From Streptacidiphilus jiangxiensis (GTDB lineage: Bacteria; Actinomycetota; Actinomycetes; Streptomycetales; Streptomycetaceae): DNA of 51,087 bases. The stretch is taken from contig NZ_FOAZ01000003.1 of assembly GCF_900109465.1 (NCBI RefSeq), forward strand, positions 539,251 to 590,337, in the 5' to 3' direction. A program made the position numbers and the translations under genes. Under the pieces are notes generated by a model. That model was not told the DNA's origin. It did no database searches and worked only from the letters and a program-made list of their open reading frames with translations. Below, piece after piece: positions 33,573 through 42,655 of this stretch (position 1 is its first letter; each line of letters opens with the position of its first letter).

Positions 33573-35486
33573 TCACTCCTCGACGGCCGGTTCCTGCGGC
33601 TCGGCCGCGGCGGCGGGTCGGGTGGCGGGGTACTCGTACGTCGACGGCACCTGCGGCCCGGACGGGACGGACGTCTCCGGCCGTGACGGCGACTGCGCGC
33701 TCGGTTGCCGATACGGCTGCGGATACGACTGCGGGGTCGGCTGCGGGTTCGGCTGTGCCTGAGCGGGTGGCGTGGCCTGCGGAGCAGGCTGCGTGGAGGG
33801 CTGCGGGCGGCTCTGCGGGTACGGGTTGGGCTGCGCGTTCCCCTGCGGGTGGCCCGGCTGGGGATACGGCTGGGGATACGGCTGCCCGTACGGGCCCGGC
33901 TGGGCGTACGGCGCCGGCCGGCCCGGCCAGCCGTACGGTGCCACCGGGCGTCCGTAGGCGTCGGTCTGCGGCGTCCCGGGGTGGAGCCCCGGCTGCTGCC
34001 CGTAGGCCCCGTAGGGTCCGGGCTGGGCATACGGCGCGTACCCGCCCGGGTACCCCGGCGCGGGGCGCTGCATCGGCATCCCCATCGGCATCCCCATGGG
34101 CACCCCCGTCGGCATCGCCATCGGGCGGCCGAAGGCCGGGACGAGCGGCGGGTGCTTGCGGAACCACTCCTGCTCACCGACGCGTGCGAAGACCGCCGCC
34201 ACCGCGTCCTTCCGCTCCCACAGATGATGCAGCAGCTCCTGCTCGCGCTCGGTGAAGTGCGCGACGGCGAGCCCGCGCGCGACCCGCTCGCGCAGCAACG
34301 CCAGCGAGGTGGCGAAGGACAGGTACTCCCGCATCGCCTTGTCGCCGGCCGGACCCTGCTGGAACCGGGCCAGCGCCCGGGCCTGCTTGCGGGTCCGCAT
34401 CGAGGAGAGGACCACCGGGACCGGCGTGGTCATCCAGCCCGCCGTCACGTAGACGGCCAGCTGGCGGCCGATCGTCCGCAGCTCGTTGCCGCGGGCCCAG
34501 ACCATCAGCCAGACCATCAGCGCGAAGACCGGGACCATGAAGAGGAAGTACACGGCGAAGAAGCCCGCCGCGCCCAGCTGCGGGGCGCTGTTCCAGGTGC
34601 CGTGCATCAGCATGGCGAAGATCCAGCCCGCGATCGGTGCGCAGATCCGCTGCCAGCGCTTGCGGCTGATCGCCGCGATGCCGAAGCCCACCGCCGTCAT
34701 GGACGTGAAGAGCGGGTGCGCGAACGGCGACATCACCTCGCGCATCAGGAAGGTCACGACCGTGACGGCGACGCTGCTGCCGCCGTCGGGGTTGCCGTCC
34801 GCGACCGCGCGGCCGATGTAGAGGATGTTCTCGGTGAAGGCGAAGCCCGTCGCGGTGAAGCCCGCGTAGACCGCGCCGTCGACGATGCCGGTGAAGTCCC
34901 GGCGCCGGAACAGGAAGACCAGCAGCAGCGCCGAGCCCTTGCAGGTCTCCTCGACCAGCGGCGCGACCAGGCTGGCACCCAGCGTCTCGCTGCCGCCGAT
35001 CTGGTGGCTGACGAGCAGTGAGGTCACGTAGTTGTTGGCGAGGTACGCGACCAGGGCCGCCGCGCAGGCGCCCCAGCCGAAGCAGGAGAACAGCAGCTTC
35101 CACGGTTTGGGCTCGACCCGGTCGAGCCAGTAGAACGCGCCGAGGATCAGCGGCACCGGCAGCACGGCCAGGGATATGCCGACCAGGAACCCGGAGGTAC
35201 CGGTCAGGTGCTGCACCTTGGCGAGGATGACCACCCCGCACAGCGCGAGCACCAGCACCACCGCGAGCAGGCGCAGCCACCTGTTCTCCAGCAGGTTGCG
35301 CCGCACCTTGTAGCGGAAGCTGGTGGGCGGGCTGAACGGCAGCGCGTCGGCGCCACCGGCCTGCGGTACCGCGGGCAGTCCCTCGGGCAGCGCGACGGCC
35401 GGCCCGGGCTCGATGTCGGCGGAGGACGGTTCGGCTGTCGGACCGGCCGCCGCGACGGCCGCAGGCTCTTCGTACGCGCTGCTCAC
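33573..35486 (-). CDS. PrsW family intramembrane metalloprotease with Pro/Gln-rich tail
   Basis: A 637-residue protein. A disordered N-terminus (1-60) precedes about eight membrane helices. The PrsW signature residues are present: VEETCKG (EExxK, about 183-188), FAFTENILY and LMHGTWN. PrsW-type glutamic/metalloproteases cleave membrane proteins such as anti-sigma factors. The last 170 residues are low-complexity: a MPTGVPMGMPMGMPM run, then Pro/Gln/Tyr/Gly repeats (PYPQPYPQPGHPQ). The next gene downstream on the same strand is the unknown 529-residue protein, 115 bases away. Substrate unknown; an ECF sigma fused to a membrane anchor lies 9 kb away. Confidence 0.88.
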   Translation of the reverse strand: MSSAYEEPAAVAAAGPTAEPSSADIEPGPAVALPEGLPAVPQAGGADALPFSPPTSFRYKVRRNLLENRWLRLLAVVLVLALCGVVILAKVQHLTGTSGFLVGISLAVLPVPLILGAFYWLDRVEPKPWKLLFSCFGWGACAAALVAYLANNYVTSLLVSHQIGGSETLGASLVAPLVEETCKGSALLLVFLFRRRDFTGIVDGAVYAGFTATGFAFTENILYIGRAVADGNPDGGSSVAVTVVTFLMREVMSPFAHPLFTSMTAVGFGIAAISRKRWQRICAPIAGWIFAMLMHGTWNSAPQLGAAGFFAVYFLFMVPVFALMVWLMVWARGNELRTIGRQLAVYVTAGWMTTPVPVVLSSMRTRKQARALARFQQGPAGDKAMREYLSFATSLALLRERVARGLAVAHFTEREQELLHHLWERKDAVAAVFARVGEQEWFRKHPPLVPAFGRPMAMPTGVPMGMPMGMPMQRPAPGYPGGYAPYAQPGPYGAYGQQPGLHPGTPQTDAYGRPVAPYGWPGRPAPYAQPGPYGQPYPQPYPQPGHPQGNAQPNPYPQSRPQPSTQPAPQATPPAQAQPNPQPTPQSYPQPYRQPSAQSPSRPETSVPSGPQVPSTYEYPATRPAAAAEPQEPAVEE

Positions 35487-35581
35487 CCCACGACCTTAGC
35501 GGGGGCGCCGAGCGAGCCGTAAGGAGTTCTGGCCGGTCAGTCGCCCCTCACGCGCCCCTCACAGATCCGTCACCGAAGGGC

Positions 35582-35605
35582 GGTGGCGGGTCAGGTGGCG
35601 GGTCA
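35582..35605. repeat. 12-bp direct duplication at the trmB stop
   Basis: GGTGGCGGGTCA occurs twice in tandem (35582-35593, 35594-35605). The second copy supplies the trmB stop codon on the minus strand and the first repeats it 12 bases further on. Confidence 0.7.
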
Positions 35606-36364
35606 GACGCGTCGGAACAGCAGATCCCGGACGACGTGGCCCTTGGCCAGCCCCTGCCGCTCGAACTTGGTGACCGGCCGCCAGTCGGGACGCGGCGCGT
35701 AGTCCGCGTGCAGGTTGGCGAGCTCGGGGGAGGCGCTCAGTACGTCCAGCATCTGCTCGGCGTACGGCTCCCAGTCGGTCGCGCAGTGCACGGTGGCACC
35801 GGAACGCAGCCGCGAGGCCGCCAGCGCGACGAACTCCGGCTGGATCAGCCGGCGCTTGTGGTGCCGGGCCTTGGGCCACGGGTCGGGGAAGTAGATCCGC
35901 AGCCCGTCCAGGCTCTGCGGCGCGAGCTGGTCCCGCAGCAGCACGACGGCGTCGCCCTCGGCCAGCCGCAGGTTGTCCAGCCCGTCGGACTCGATCCGCC
36001 GCAGCAGGTTGCCGTGCCCCGGGGTGTGCACGTCCACGGCCAGCACGCACCGGTCGGGCTCCGCCCCGGCCATCGTGGCCGTCGCGTCACCCATGCCGAA
36101 GCCGATCTCCAGCACGACCCGCGGGTCCGGTCGCCCGAACCAGGCGTCCAGGTCGAGGGCGCGCTTGCCGTCGACGCGGATGCCGTACCCGTCCCACGAC
36201 CGGGCCAGCGCGTCGTGCTGGGCGGTGCTCATGCGGCCCTTGCGCGGGTGGAAGCTGCGGATCCGCTGCTCCCGGTGGAGTTCGGGGGAGACGGGCGCGC
36301 CCGGACGGTCGTCGTGGGCACGGTCGTCCGGAGCTATGGCGGGGGCGGTGGTCTGGCTGGTCAC
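35603..36364 (-). CDS. trmB: tRNA (guanine-N7-)-methyltransferase
   Basis: A 253-residue class I SAM-dependent methyltransferase that makes m7G46 in tRNA. SAM motif I is VVLEIGFGMGDATATMA (about 84-100), the acidic motif II is CVLAVDVHTPG, and the TrmB-specific IYFPDPWPKARHHKRRL follows. A disordered 30-residue N-terminus precedes the conserved IRSFHPRKGRMS. Start at GTG 36364. Probably in a minus-strand series with prsW downstream. Confidence 0.95.
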   Translation of the reverse strand: MTSQTTAPAIAPDDRAHDDRPGAPVSPELHREQRIRSFHPRKGRMSTAQHDALARSWDGYGIRVDGKRALDLDAWFGRPDPRVVLEIGFGMGDATATMAGAEPDRCVLAVDVHTPGHGNLLRRIESDGLDNLRLAEGDAVVLLRDQLAPQSLDGLRIYFPDPWPKARHHKRRLIQPEFVALAASRLRSGATVHCATDWEPYAEQMLDVLSASPELANLHADYAPRPDWRPVTKFERQGLAKGHVVRDLLFRRV

Positions 36365-36399
36365 AATGCGCCCCAGTCTACGGAACGCCGCGCGCCCGG

Positions 36400-37587
36400 C
36401 TACGAGAGTGCGTCCAGCGCCCGGGACGCGATCTCGCGGCCGATGGGGAGGGACGCCGTCGCCGCGGGCGAGGGCGCGTTGAGGACGTGGACCGTGCGGG
36501 GGCCCTGCGCGAACGCGAAGTCGTCGACGAGGGCGCCGTCGCGGTCCACGGCCTGGGCGCGGACGCCCGCCGGCGCGGGGTGCAGGTCGTGCTCGGTGAT
36601 GTCCGGCAGCAGGCGGCGCAGGGCCGCCGTGAAGGCCCCGCGGCTCAGCGAGCGCCGCAGCTCCACCGCCTCCGCGCGCCAGTGGCGCGAGGCGAGGGAC
36701 CAGGTCCCGGGCCAGGACGCCGTCTCCACCAGGTCCCGCACGTTGATCCGCCGCCAGCCGTACCCCTCCCGCGCCAGCGCCGGCACGGCGTTCGGTCCGA
36801 CGTGGACGCCGCCGACCAGGTCGCGGGTGAGATGCACGCCGAGGAACGGGAAGGCCGGGTCCGGCACGGGGTAGACCAGCCCACGCACCAGCGAAGCCGC
36901 CGCGGGGGAGAGCTCGTAGTACTCGCCGCGGAACGGCACGATCCGCAGCCCCGGCTCGTCGCCGGCCAGCCGCGCGATCCGGTCGCTGTACAGCCCCGCG
37001 CAGTTGACCAGCACCCGGGCCCGGACCTGGCCCAGCGTGGTGGTGACGGTCACACCGTCCGCGTCCCGCGCGATCGCGGTGACCGTGTTGCCGGTTCGGA
37101 TCCGCGCGCCGGACAGCTCCGCGTACCGCCGGGCGACGGCCGGGAAGTCGGCCAGCCCCGTCGTCCCCACGTGCAGTGCGGCGACGCCACGCACGTGCGG
37201 CTCGTACTCCGCGATCTCGCTCGCCGCGAGCTCCCGGATCGGCAGGCCGTGCTCCCGCCCGCGCTCCGCGAGCGCCTGCAGCCGCGGCACCTCCGTCTCG
37301 TCGACGGCGACCACGAGCTTGCCGGTCACCTCGTACGGCAGGTCCTGCTCCTTGCAGAAGTCCACCATCTCGGCGGCCCCGGCGAGGGCGAAGCGCGCCT
37401 TCAGCGAGCCGGGCTTGTAGTACAGCCCGCTGTGGATCACCCCGCTGTTGTGCCCGGTCTGGTGCGCGACGAGCCGAGGCTCCTTCTCCAGCACGATCAC
37501 GTCGATCCCGGGCCGCGCGAGACTCAACGCGTACGCAGCACTGAGCCCGACAATCCCGCCACCCACGATCACGACGTCGCAGTCCAT
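36400..37587 (-). CDS. lhgO: L-2-hydroxyglutarate oxidase-type FAD-dependent oxidoreductase
   Basis: A 395-residue DAO-family flavoprotein. The N-terminal dinucleotide motif is DVVIVGGGIVGLSAAYALS, with EKEPRLVAHQTGHNSGVIHS GLYY-type active-site residues immediately after, diagnostic of LhgO/YgaF. Near the C-terminus are GVRAQAVDRDGALVDDF and HVLNAPSPAATASLPIG. It oxidises L-2-hydroxyglutarate to 2-oxoglutarate, passing electrons to the membrane quinone pool. The ATG at 37587 begins the conserved MDCDVVIVGG; no Shine-Dalgarno is visible because repeat copy 5 sits 2 bases upstream, so its 5' leader is made of repeat sequence. Confidence 0.88.
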   Translation of the reverse strand: MDCDVVIVGGGIVGLSAAYALSLARPGIDVIVLEKEPRLVAHQTGHNSGVIHSGLYYKPGSLKARFALAGAAEMVDFCKEQDLPYEVTGKLVVAVDETEVPRLQALAERGREHGLPIRELAASEIAEYEPHVRGVAALHVGTTGLADFPAVARRYAELSGARIRTGNTVTAIARDADGVTVTTTLGQVRARVLVNCAGLYSDRIARLAGDEPGLRIVPFRGEYYELSPAAASLVRGLVYPVPDPAFPFLGVHLTRDLVGGVHVGPNAVPALAREGYGWRRINVRDLVETASWPGTWSLASRHWRAEAVELRRSLSRGAFTAALRRLLPDITEHDLHPAPAGVRAQAVDRDGALVDDFAFAQGPRTVHVLNAPSPAATASLPIGREIASRALDALS

Positions 37588-37589
37588 GT

Positions 37590-37676
37590 GTTGCACTCTG
37601 CCAGGGGCGCGGGGCTGTGCCAATCCGCGGCTCCGCCCGCGTGGCGGAGCCGCACGGCTGGAGCCCCGCGCCCCTC
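37590..37676. repeat. Dispersed palindromic repeat, copy 5
   Basis: GTTGCAC (37590-37596), AGGGGCGCGGGGCTGTGCCA, then a perfect 11-bp hairpin GCGGCTCCGCC (37627-37637)/GGCGGAGCCGC (37643-37653), and GAGCCCCGCGCCCCT. It fills nearly all of the gap between the regulator stop (37682) and the lhgO start (37587), both on the minus strand. Confidence 0.85.
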
Positions 37677-37681
37677 CCCGG

Positions 37682-39190
37682 CTACGCCGGGGCGGCCAGG
37701 GTCAGCCGGGCGCGCTCGACCAGTTCCTCGGCGATGCGTTCGCCCCGGTAGCGGTCCAACCGCTTCAGCATCTCGCCCAGGTACTCCCGCGTCCGCTGCG
37801 ACGAGATCCGGCCGGCCACGTCCAGCGCGCGGTTGCCCGCCGCGACCGCGCGTTCCAGCTCGCCCTGGTCCAGCTCGGCCATCGCGGAGACGATCAGCCG
37901 AAGGCCGTGCGAGCGGACGTACTCCTCCGTCGGGCGCGCCAGCGCGCGTTCGGTGAACTCGCGGACCTTGCCGGGCATTCCGAGGTCGCGGAAGGCCTCC
38001 GCGGCGTCGGCGGCCAAGCGGTCCCAGGTGTAGAAGTCGATCCACGCAGGGTCGGCGTCCCCGGTCCGCGCTCGCTCCAACCAGCTCTCCGCCGCCGCCA
38101 GCGCGGCCGCGCACGCCGCCGCGTCGCCGGCGCGGGCGTGCGCGCGGGACTCGACGAGGCGGAAGAAGCTCATGGTGCGCGCGGTCGCCAGACCGCGGTT
38201 GCGTTCGACGGCGGCCTGGGCCAGGTCGACGCCCTCCTCCGCCGCGCCGCGGTACGTGGCCTGCAGGCTCATCGAGGCGAGGACGTAGCCGCCGAGGGGG
38301 ACGTCCGCCGCCGCACGTGCGAGCCGCAGCGCCTGGATGTAGTAGCGCTGCGCGGCCTCGTGCTGGCCGGTGTCGAAGGCCATCCATCCGGCCAGCCGGC
38401 TCAGCTCCGCCGTGGCGCCGAAGAGCGCGCGGCCCACCTCGTCGCTGTAGGAGGCGAGCAGCAGCGGGGCGGCGTCACGGCGCAGGCACTCGGGGACCAT
38501 GGAGGAGCGCCAGTCGCCGCCGCCGTAGCGGGAGTCCCAGCGGCGGGCCTCCTCCGCGGCCTGGCGGAGCTTCGCCGCGTCGGCGTGACCGACGCGGTAG
38601 GGGCGGCCCTGCGCGTCGGCGAGACGCGCCAGCTCGCCGGGTTCGTGGACGTCGGTGAAGGCGGCACCGCCGACGGCAGGAGCGCCGGAGGCGGCAGCGG
38701 TCGCGTCCCGGGCGACGGAGCCGTCGACGGGGGTGATCAGCCAGCGCGACACGGGCGTCGCGTACGCGGCGACGGAGAAGGTGCCGGCCAGGCTGTCCCA
38801 CCAACCGGGGCCCGGCGTACCGGGCTTGCGCCCACGTCCGGGGTCGAGCCGCCACAGCTCCGTCGCGGAGTGGACGGCGGCCGGGACGTCGCGCGGGAAG
38901 GAGAGGCCGACCTCGGGGGTGGGATCGGCGCTGCCCAGGCCGATCTCCTCCAGAGGGACACTGCGTCCGAGCTTGCCGCCGATGGCCGTGGCGATCAGAT
39001 GCGGCACGGGGCCCTGCGGCACCATGCCCTTGGTGACCCAGCGGGCCACCGAGGTCTTGTCGTAACGGAAGGTCAGCCCGCGTTGGGCGCCGAGGTCGTT
39101 GACGCGCCGGGCCAGGCCGGCGTTGCTGATGCCGGCGACCGTCAGCAGGGAACCCAGCTTCTCGTTCGGTCCGCGCCCGCTGGTCACCAT
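37682..39190 (-). CDS. NsdA / S. griseus ORF1590-like sporulation-associated regulator
   Basis: A 502-residue cytoplasmic protein. The N-terminus ([54 protein letters not shown]) looks like a divergent helix-turn-helix, and residues about 270-490 form TPR-like helices ([40 protein letters not shown]). The family, from memory, includes S. coelicolor NsdA (negative regulator of differentiation) and the S. griseus sporulation gene ORF1590; which orthologue this is cannot be settled here. ATG 39190 and GTG 39187 are adjacent possible starts; GAGGGGG lies upstream of both. Confidence 0.75.
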   Translation of the reverse strand: MVTSGRGPNEKLGSLLTVAGISNAGLARRVNDLGAQRGLTFRYDKTSVARWVTKGMVPQGPVPHLIATAIGGKLGRSVPLEEIGLGSADPTPEVGLSFPRDVPAAVHSATELWRLDPGRGRKPGTPGPGWWDSLAGTFSVAAYATPVSRWLITPVDGSVARDATAAASGAPAVGGAAFTDVHEPGELARLADAQGRPYRVGHADAAKLRQAAEEARRWDSRYGGGDWRSSMVPECLRRDAAPLLLASYSDEVGRALFGATAELSRLAGWMAFDTGQHEAAQRYYIQALRLARAAADVPLGGYVLASMSLQATYRGAAEEGVDLAQAAVERNRGLATARTMSFFRLVESRAHARAGDAAACAAALAAAESWLERARTGDADPAWIDFYTWDRLAADAAEAFRDLGMPGKVREFTERALARPTEEYVRSHGLRLIVSAMAELDQGELERAVAAGNRALDVAGRISSQRTREYLGEMLKRLDRYRGERIAEELVERARLTLAAPA

Positions 39191-39565
39191 GCCCGGCTGC
39201 ACCCCCTCGCCTGGTCCGCCCTCGTCCGTCCGTGGGCCGTTCGCGGCCCACCCACACTGTCTGACAACACCCAGAGTAGTTCCCCGCGTTCCCAGGGTTA
39301 AGGGGTCTTGTTCCGGTTGGCGGGAAGAGGTAGCGGCGGCGGCCGAGACGACCGACCTGTTGGGCATGGATTTCGACCGGGAGGCTCGTACGCCAGTGCG
39401 TCGGGTGGTTGTCCTATGCCCCTGGCGCGTGCGGCGGTGCGCCCCGCCGTGCCCCCTCCCTGATGCATGGTCGCGGCAGTTGCATGGTGGCGTGGGTCGG
39501 CCTGCCGTCGAGGACCCGGCGGGTCGGGGGACGCCGCCGCCGTACATCCCCGCGCGGCGGCGGAC

Positions 39566-39599
39566 CGGCCCGGGGGGTGTGCGGACACCCCCCGGGCCG
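39566..39599. terminator. 15-bp perfect hairpin
   Basis: CGGCCCGGGGGGTGT (39566-39580) pairs with ACACCCCCCGGGCCG (39585-39599) around GCGG. It lies between divergent genes, where a terminator is not expected, so it may mark the end of an unannotated transcript. Confidence 0.55.
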
Positions 39600-39619
39600 C
39601 GAGAGAAAGCCGCGCAGTC

Positions 39620-39633
39620 CCGGAACGTTCCGG
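39620..39633. promoter_or_regulatory. Palindrome CCGGAACGTTCCGG, possible operator
   Basis: A perfect 14-bp palindrome in the intergenic region upstream of both divergent genes, of a size typical for a dimeric regulator site. Confidence 0.4.
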
Positions 39634-39928
39634 CCTGTCCCGGTAAGGGCGTGGGGCTCGCCCGTCGGGGCCTTCCCGGTCCGCGGCCTCTGGGGTCGGG
39701 GCCCGGACCAGGGAGGGGATGGCCCGGGGCCCGGCCGTCGGGCCGTCCGCGGCGGGTGGGATGGTTTGCTCCGTTCTGTCGCCTTTCCCTGCGCACATGT
39801 CTGACGAATGATCAACAACTCGTCTGCGAACCAGGGTTGATCTCCGCGAGGGCGCCGCCGTCACCGCCGTGAGCTGGCACCATGTGAGCTGACGGTGCGG
39901 CACCGTGCTGCCCTGCGGGGAGGCGAGC

Positions 39929-42655
39929 ATGCGGTGGGTGGTGGGCTGGAACGGAGTGCGCGGCGCGGCGGGGGTCGAGGCCGAGGCGCTGCGGCCGGTC
40001 GGCGGACGCCTGCTCTGGCCAGGCCCTGACCCGCTCTGGGTCGTCGGCGACTGGCGTCCGGACGAGATCCGCGGCGTCGCTGTCCACCGCTACCGCCGCC
40101 ACTACCACCACACCGTGCAGGTCGGCTTCCCCGAGCTCGACGAACCGACGGGGGCCGCCGAGGGATCGGCCCTCCTCGCGCTGCCGCCCGACGACGGCGC
40201 GCTGGCCCGCCTCTTCGTCCTCGGCCGCTGCGGCGCCGCCGACGCCGCGCTGCGCACCGCCCTGCTGACCACCACCGGCGGTGCCCTGCGGCACCTGACC
40301 ACCTGGCCCGGCAGTTACGTCGTCGTCCTGCAACAGGGCAGCCGCGTCGCCGTCCTCGGCGACCTGGCAGGCGTCCAGCCCGTCTACCACACGGGCTGGC
40401 GCGGCGGCACCGCCTGGGCGACGGCCGCGCTCCCGCTCGCCGACCTCGTCGACGCGCCCCTCGACCACGTCCACCTCGCTGCGCGCCTCGCCCTGCCGGA
40501 CTCCCCGGAGGGGGCGGGCGACAACAGCCCCTTCACCGGCGTGCGCCGCGTTCCGCCGGGGCAGGCGCTCAGCATCCGCGCGGGCGTCCCGGACATCTCC
40601 GTCTACGAGGCACCGCCGGGCGGCGTCGGCACCTACGAGATCAGCGAGGCCTCCGCGACGGCGGAGGTCACCCGCTCCCTGCTGGAGTCCGTCCGTCTGC
40701 GCGTCCGGACACCCGCGCCCCCCACCACCTACGGGCTCGGCATGCTCCACGCGGAGAACGCCGCACCGGAACCGACGGCCACCGAGGCGGAACAGGGCAC
40801 GCGCGGCGGTGCCGGCGGGGTGTGGGTCGAAGCCGCCGGCCCCGGCTCCGCCGCGCGCAAGGCCGATCCGGACCCGCCGGCTGCCGCGCCGGGCGTCGGT
40901 GGCGCCGGGGCCTTCCGGGGGCGGGCGTTCCGGCGGCGTCATGGGGAAACGGACGGCGCAGAGCCGGTCACGGCCACGCTCACGCCGCGGCCCGCCGTCA
41001 GCGTGGATCTCTCCGGCGGGAGCGCCTCCACCGTCCTCACCCTCCTGGCGGCGGGCGTCCCGCGCGCGACCGCGCCCGCGACCGCTTTCGGCGCCGCGCG
41101 CGCCGAACGTCCGCGCGGCGCCACGCTGTTCGGGCTACGGGCGGAGACCGGGGACGAAGGCCCGGCCCCGTCGGCCGAACCGGACGGCGATGCGGGGGAG
41201 AGCCCGGACGGCCCGGAGGGCGAGGCGAACGGCGCCGCCCCGGCACGGCACCCCGCACGCGGTACCTTCAGCGAGGAGCGCTGGGGCGACCCGCGCAGCT
41301 CGCGCACCCTGCGCCACGGCCCGCCCCGTCCCGACGCCGCCGCAGCCGGATCGGGAGGCAATCCGCGGCGCACCGGCGCGGTCCGCGGGTCCTGGGCCCG
41401 CGTCGGCGGCCCGACCGCACCGGGGAACGACGCGCTGCTGGCCATCACCTACACCGACGCCGAGGGCGTCACCGGCGCCCCGCCCAACCCGGCCCGCGAG
41501 GCCGAACTGCTGCGCGCCCGAGCCGTCGCCGAGGCCGCCGCCGACCGGATCGACCACGTCGTCGTCCCCGGCGGGCAGGAGGCGCTGCCGTTCGCGGACC
41601 TCGCCGACGACCCGCTGGCCGGGCCGCTCACCGACGAGCCCGGACCGGCCCTGGTCACCGCCGTCCGCCAGCGCGCCCGTCTCGCCGCCGCGGGCGTCGA
41701 GCACATCAGCGGCCACGGAGCCCGCCAGGCCCTGGACGGCCACCCGGCCCGTCTCGCCGACCTGCTCCACGAGCGGCGCCGCAGCCCGCTGCTGCGCCCC
41801 GTCGCCGCCCTGACCCGCGCCGACAGCGCGGCGCTCGGCGCAGCCGGGCTCGGCACGCCCGTCTCCGTCGTCCGCGCCGCCCGACGCCTCGCCCGCACCG
41901 GCTACGTCGAGGGGCTGGAGGCCACGGCCGCCGCGCTGCTGCGCGGCGGTGCGGACGCGCTCCGCCCCGGCAGTGCCGGCGACGCGTCCACCCGCGCGCT
42001 GGCCTGGTGCACGCCAGGGCCCGCCGCCGCCTGGCTCACCGAGGGCGCGCGCGGCGCGGTCGCTGCCCGGCTGCGCCTCGCCGCGCAGGCGGGAGCCCCC
42101 GACGAGCGCCCGGGCGCCCGCCGGGCCCGGCTCGCGCTACAGCGCCGGGCGGCCGACTTCCGGGTGCTGGCCCAGGTCGTCGAGTCCGCACCCGAGGCGC
42201 GCGGGCGCCGTCTGCACGCGCCGTTCCTGGACAACCAGGTCGTCCGCGCATGCCGGCTCGTGCCGGACCGCGCCCGTATCCAGCCCGGCGCCCGCCAGCT
42301 CATCCTGCGGGCCGTCCTGGCCGGCGCGGGCGTCCCCTCCGTCCCCGACGGCCTCCCGGCCTCCGGCCCGGCCCCCCACGACGCCTACCCCTCGGCCGAG
42401 ACGATGCGGGCCGGCCTGCGTCGGGCCGCCTCCTCGCTGGACCGCTTCCTCGCCACCTCCCTGCTGGGGCGCTGGGGCGTCATCGACGTCGCCGCCACCC
42501 GCGCGGCGCTGTCCGCCGCGACCGTCCCGGACTCCCCGGGACCCATGGACGGCCTCCCGGAGCTCATCGCCACGGAGCTGTGGCTGCGCCGCCTCCACAG
42601 CCGCCGCGGCAGCTGCTGGGTCGGCCAGCTGGGCACGGCACCGCAGTTGCACTGA
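39929..42655 (+). CDS. Asparagine synthase-like protein with degenerate active sites
   Basis: A 908-residue protein of AsnB/lasso-cyclase architecture. The N-terminal glutaminase-like domain (1 to about 255: WPGSYVVVLQQGSRVAVLGD, GVQPVYHTG, FTGVRRVPPGQAL) starts MRWVVGW, so the catalytic Cys-2 is absent. The synthetase-like domain has SVDLSGGSASTVL (about 358-370) in place of the PP-loop SGGxDS, with Ala for Asp. Two low-complexity Ala/Gly/Pro/Arg inserts (about 260-350 and 380-495) split it before ITYTDAEGVTG. The last third (ISGHGARQALDG, FLDNQVVRACRLVP) still matches AsnB. GGGGAGG supports ATG 39929. The stop lies in repeat copy 6. A conserved Streptomyces gene next to a sporulation regulator; catalytic activity is doubtful. 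Confidence 0.8.
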   Translation: MRWVVGWNGVRGAAGVEAEALRPVGGRLLWPGPDPLWVVGDWRPDEIRGVAVHRYRRHYHHTVQVGFPELDEPTGAAEGSALLALPPDDGALARLFVLGRCGAADAALRTALLTTTGGALRHLTTWPGSYVVVLQQGSRVAVLGDLAGVQPVYHTGWRGGTAWATAALPLADLVDAPLDHVHLAARLALPDSPEGAGDNSPFTGVRRVPPGQALSIRAGVPDISVYEAPPGGVGTYEISEASATAEVTRSLLESVRLRVRTPAPPTTYGLGMLHAENAAPEPTATEAEQGTRGGAGGVWVEAAGPGSAARKADPDPPAAAPGVGGAGAFRGRAFRRRHGETDGAEPVTATLTPRPAVSVDLSGGSASTVLTLLAAGVPRATAPATAFGAARAERPRGATLFGLRAETGDEGPAPSAEPDGDAGESPDGPEGEANGAAPARHPARGTFSEERWGDPRSSRTLRHGPPRPDAAAAGSGGNPRRTGAVRGSWARVGGPTAPGNDALLAITYTDAEGVTGAPPNPAREAELLRARAVAEAAADRIDHVVVPGGQEALPFADLADDPLAGPLTDEPGPALVTAVRQRARLAAAGVEHISGHGARQALDGHPARLADLLHERRRSPLLRPVAALTRADSAALGAAGLGTPVSVVRAARRLARTGYVEGLEATAAALLRGGADALRPGSAGDASTRALAWCTPGPAAAWLTEGARGAVAARLRLAAQAGAPDERPGARRARLALQRRAADFRVLAQVVESAPEARGRRLHAPFLDNQVVRACRLVPDRARIQPGARQLILRAVLAGAGVPSVPDGLPASGPAPHDAYPSAETMRAGLRRAASSLDRFLATSLLGRWGVIDVAATRAALSAATVPDSPGPMDGLPELIATELWLRRLHSRRGSCWVGQLGTAPQLH

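Larger units (their letters stand above)
39191..39928. other. Non-coding interval of about 740 bp between divergent genes
   Basis: Open frames here have poor codon pattern and no recognisable motif. The interval contains a 15-bp perfect hairpin (39566-39599), a 14-bp palindrome (39620-39633) and a very GC-rich stretch (39660-39760). Promoters for the divergent regulator and the asparagine-synthase-like gene should be here, but no clear -35/-10 pair was found. Confidence 0.6.

Noticed and set aside
39298..39930. 210-codon minus-strand frame between the divergent genes
   Set aside because: Pro/Arg/Ala-rich with no motif, no ribosome-binding site and it crosses a perfect hairpin and palindrome; treated as non-coding.
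41000..41450. Frameshift or assembly error inside the asparagine-synthase-like gene
   Set aside because: The low-complexity insert keeps one open frame and the AsnB elements resume in the same frame on both sides.
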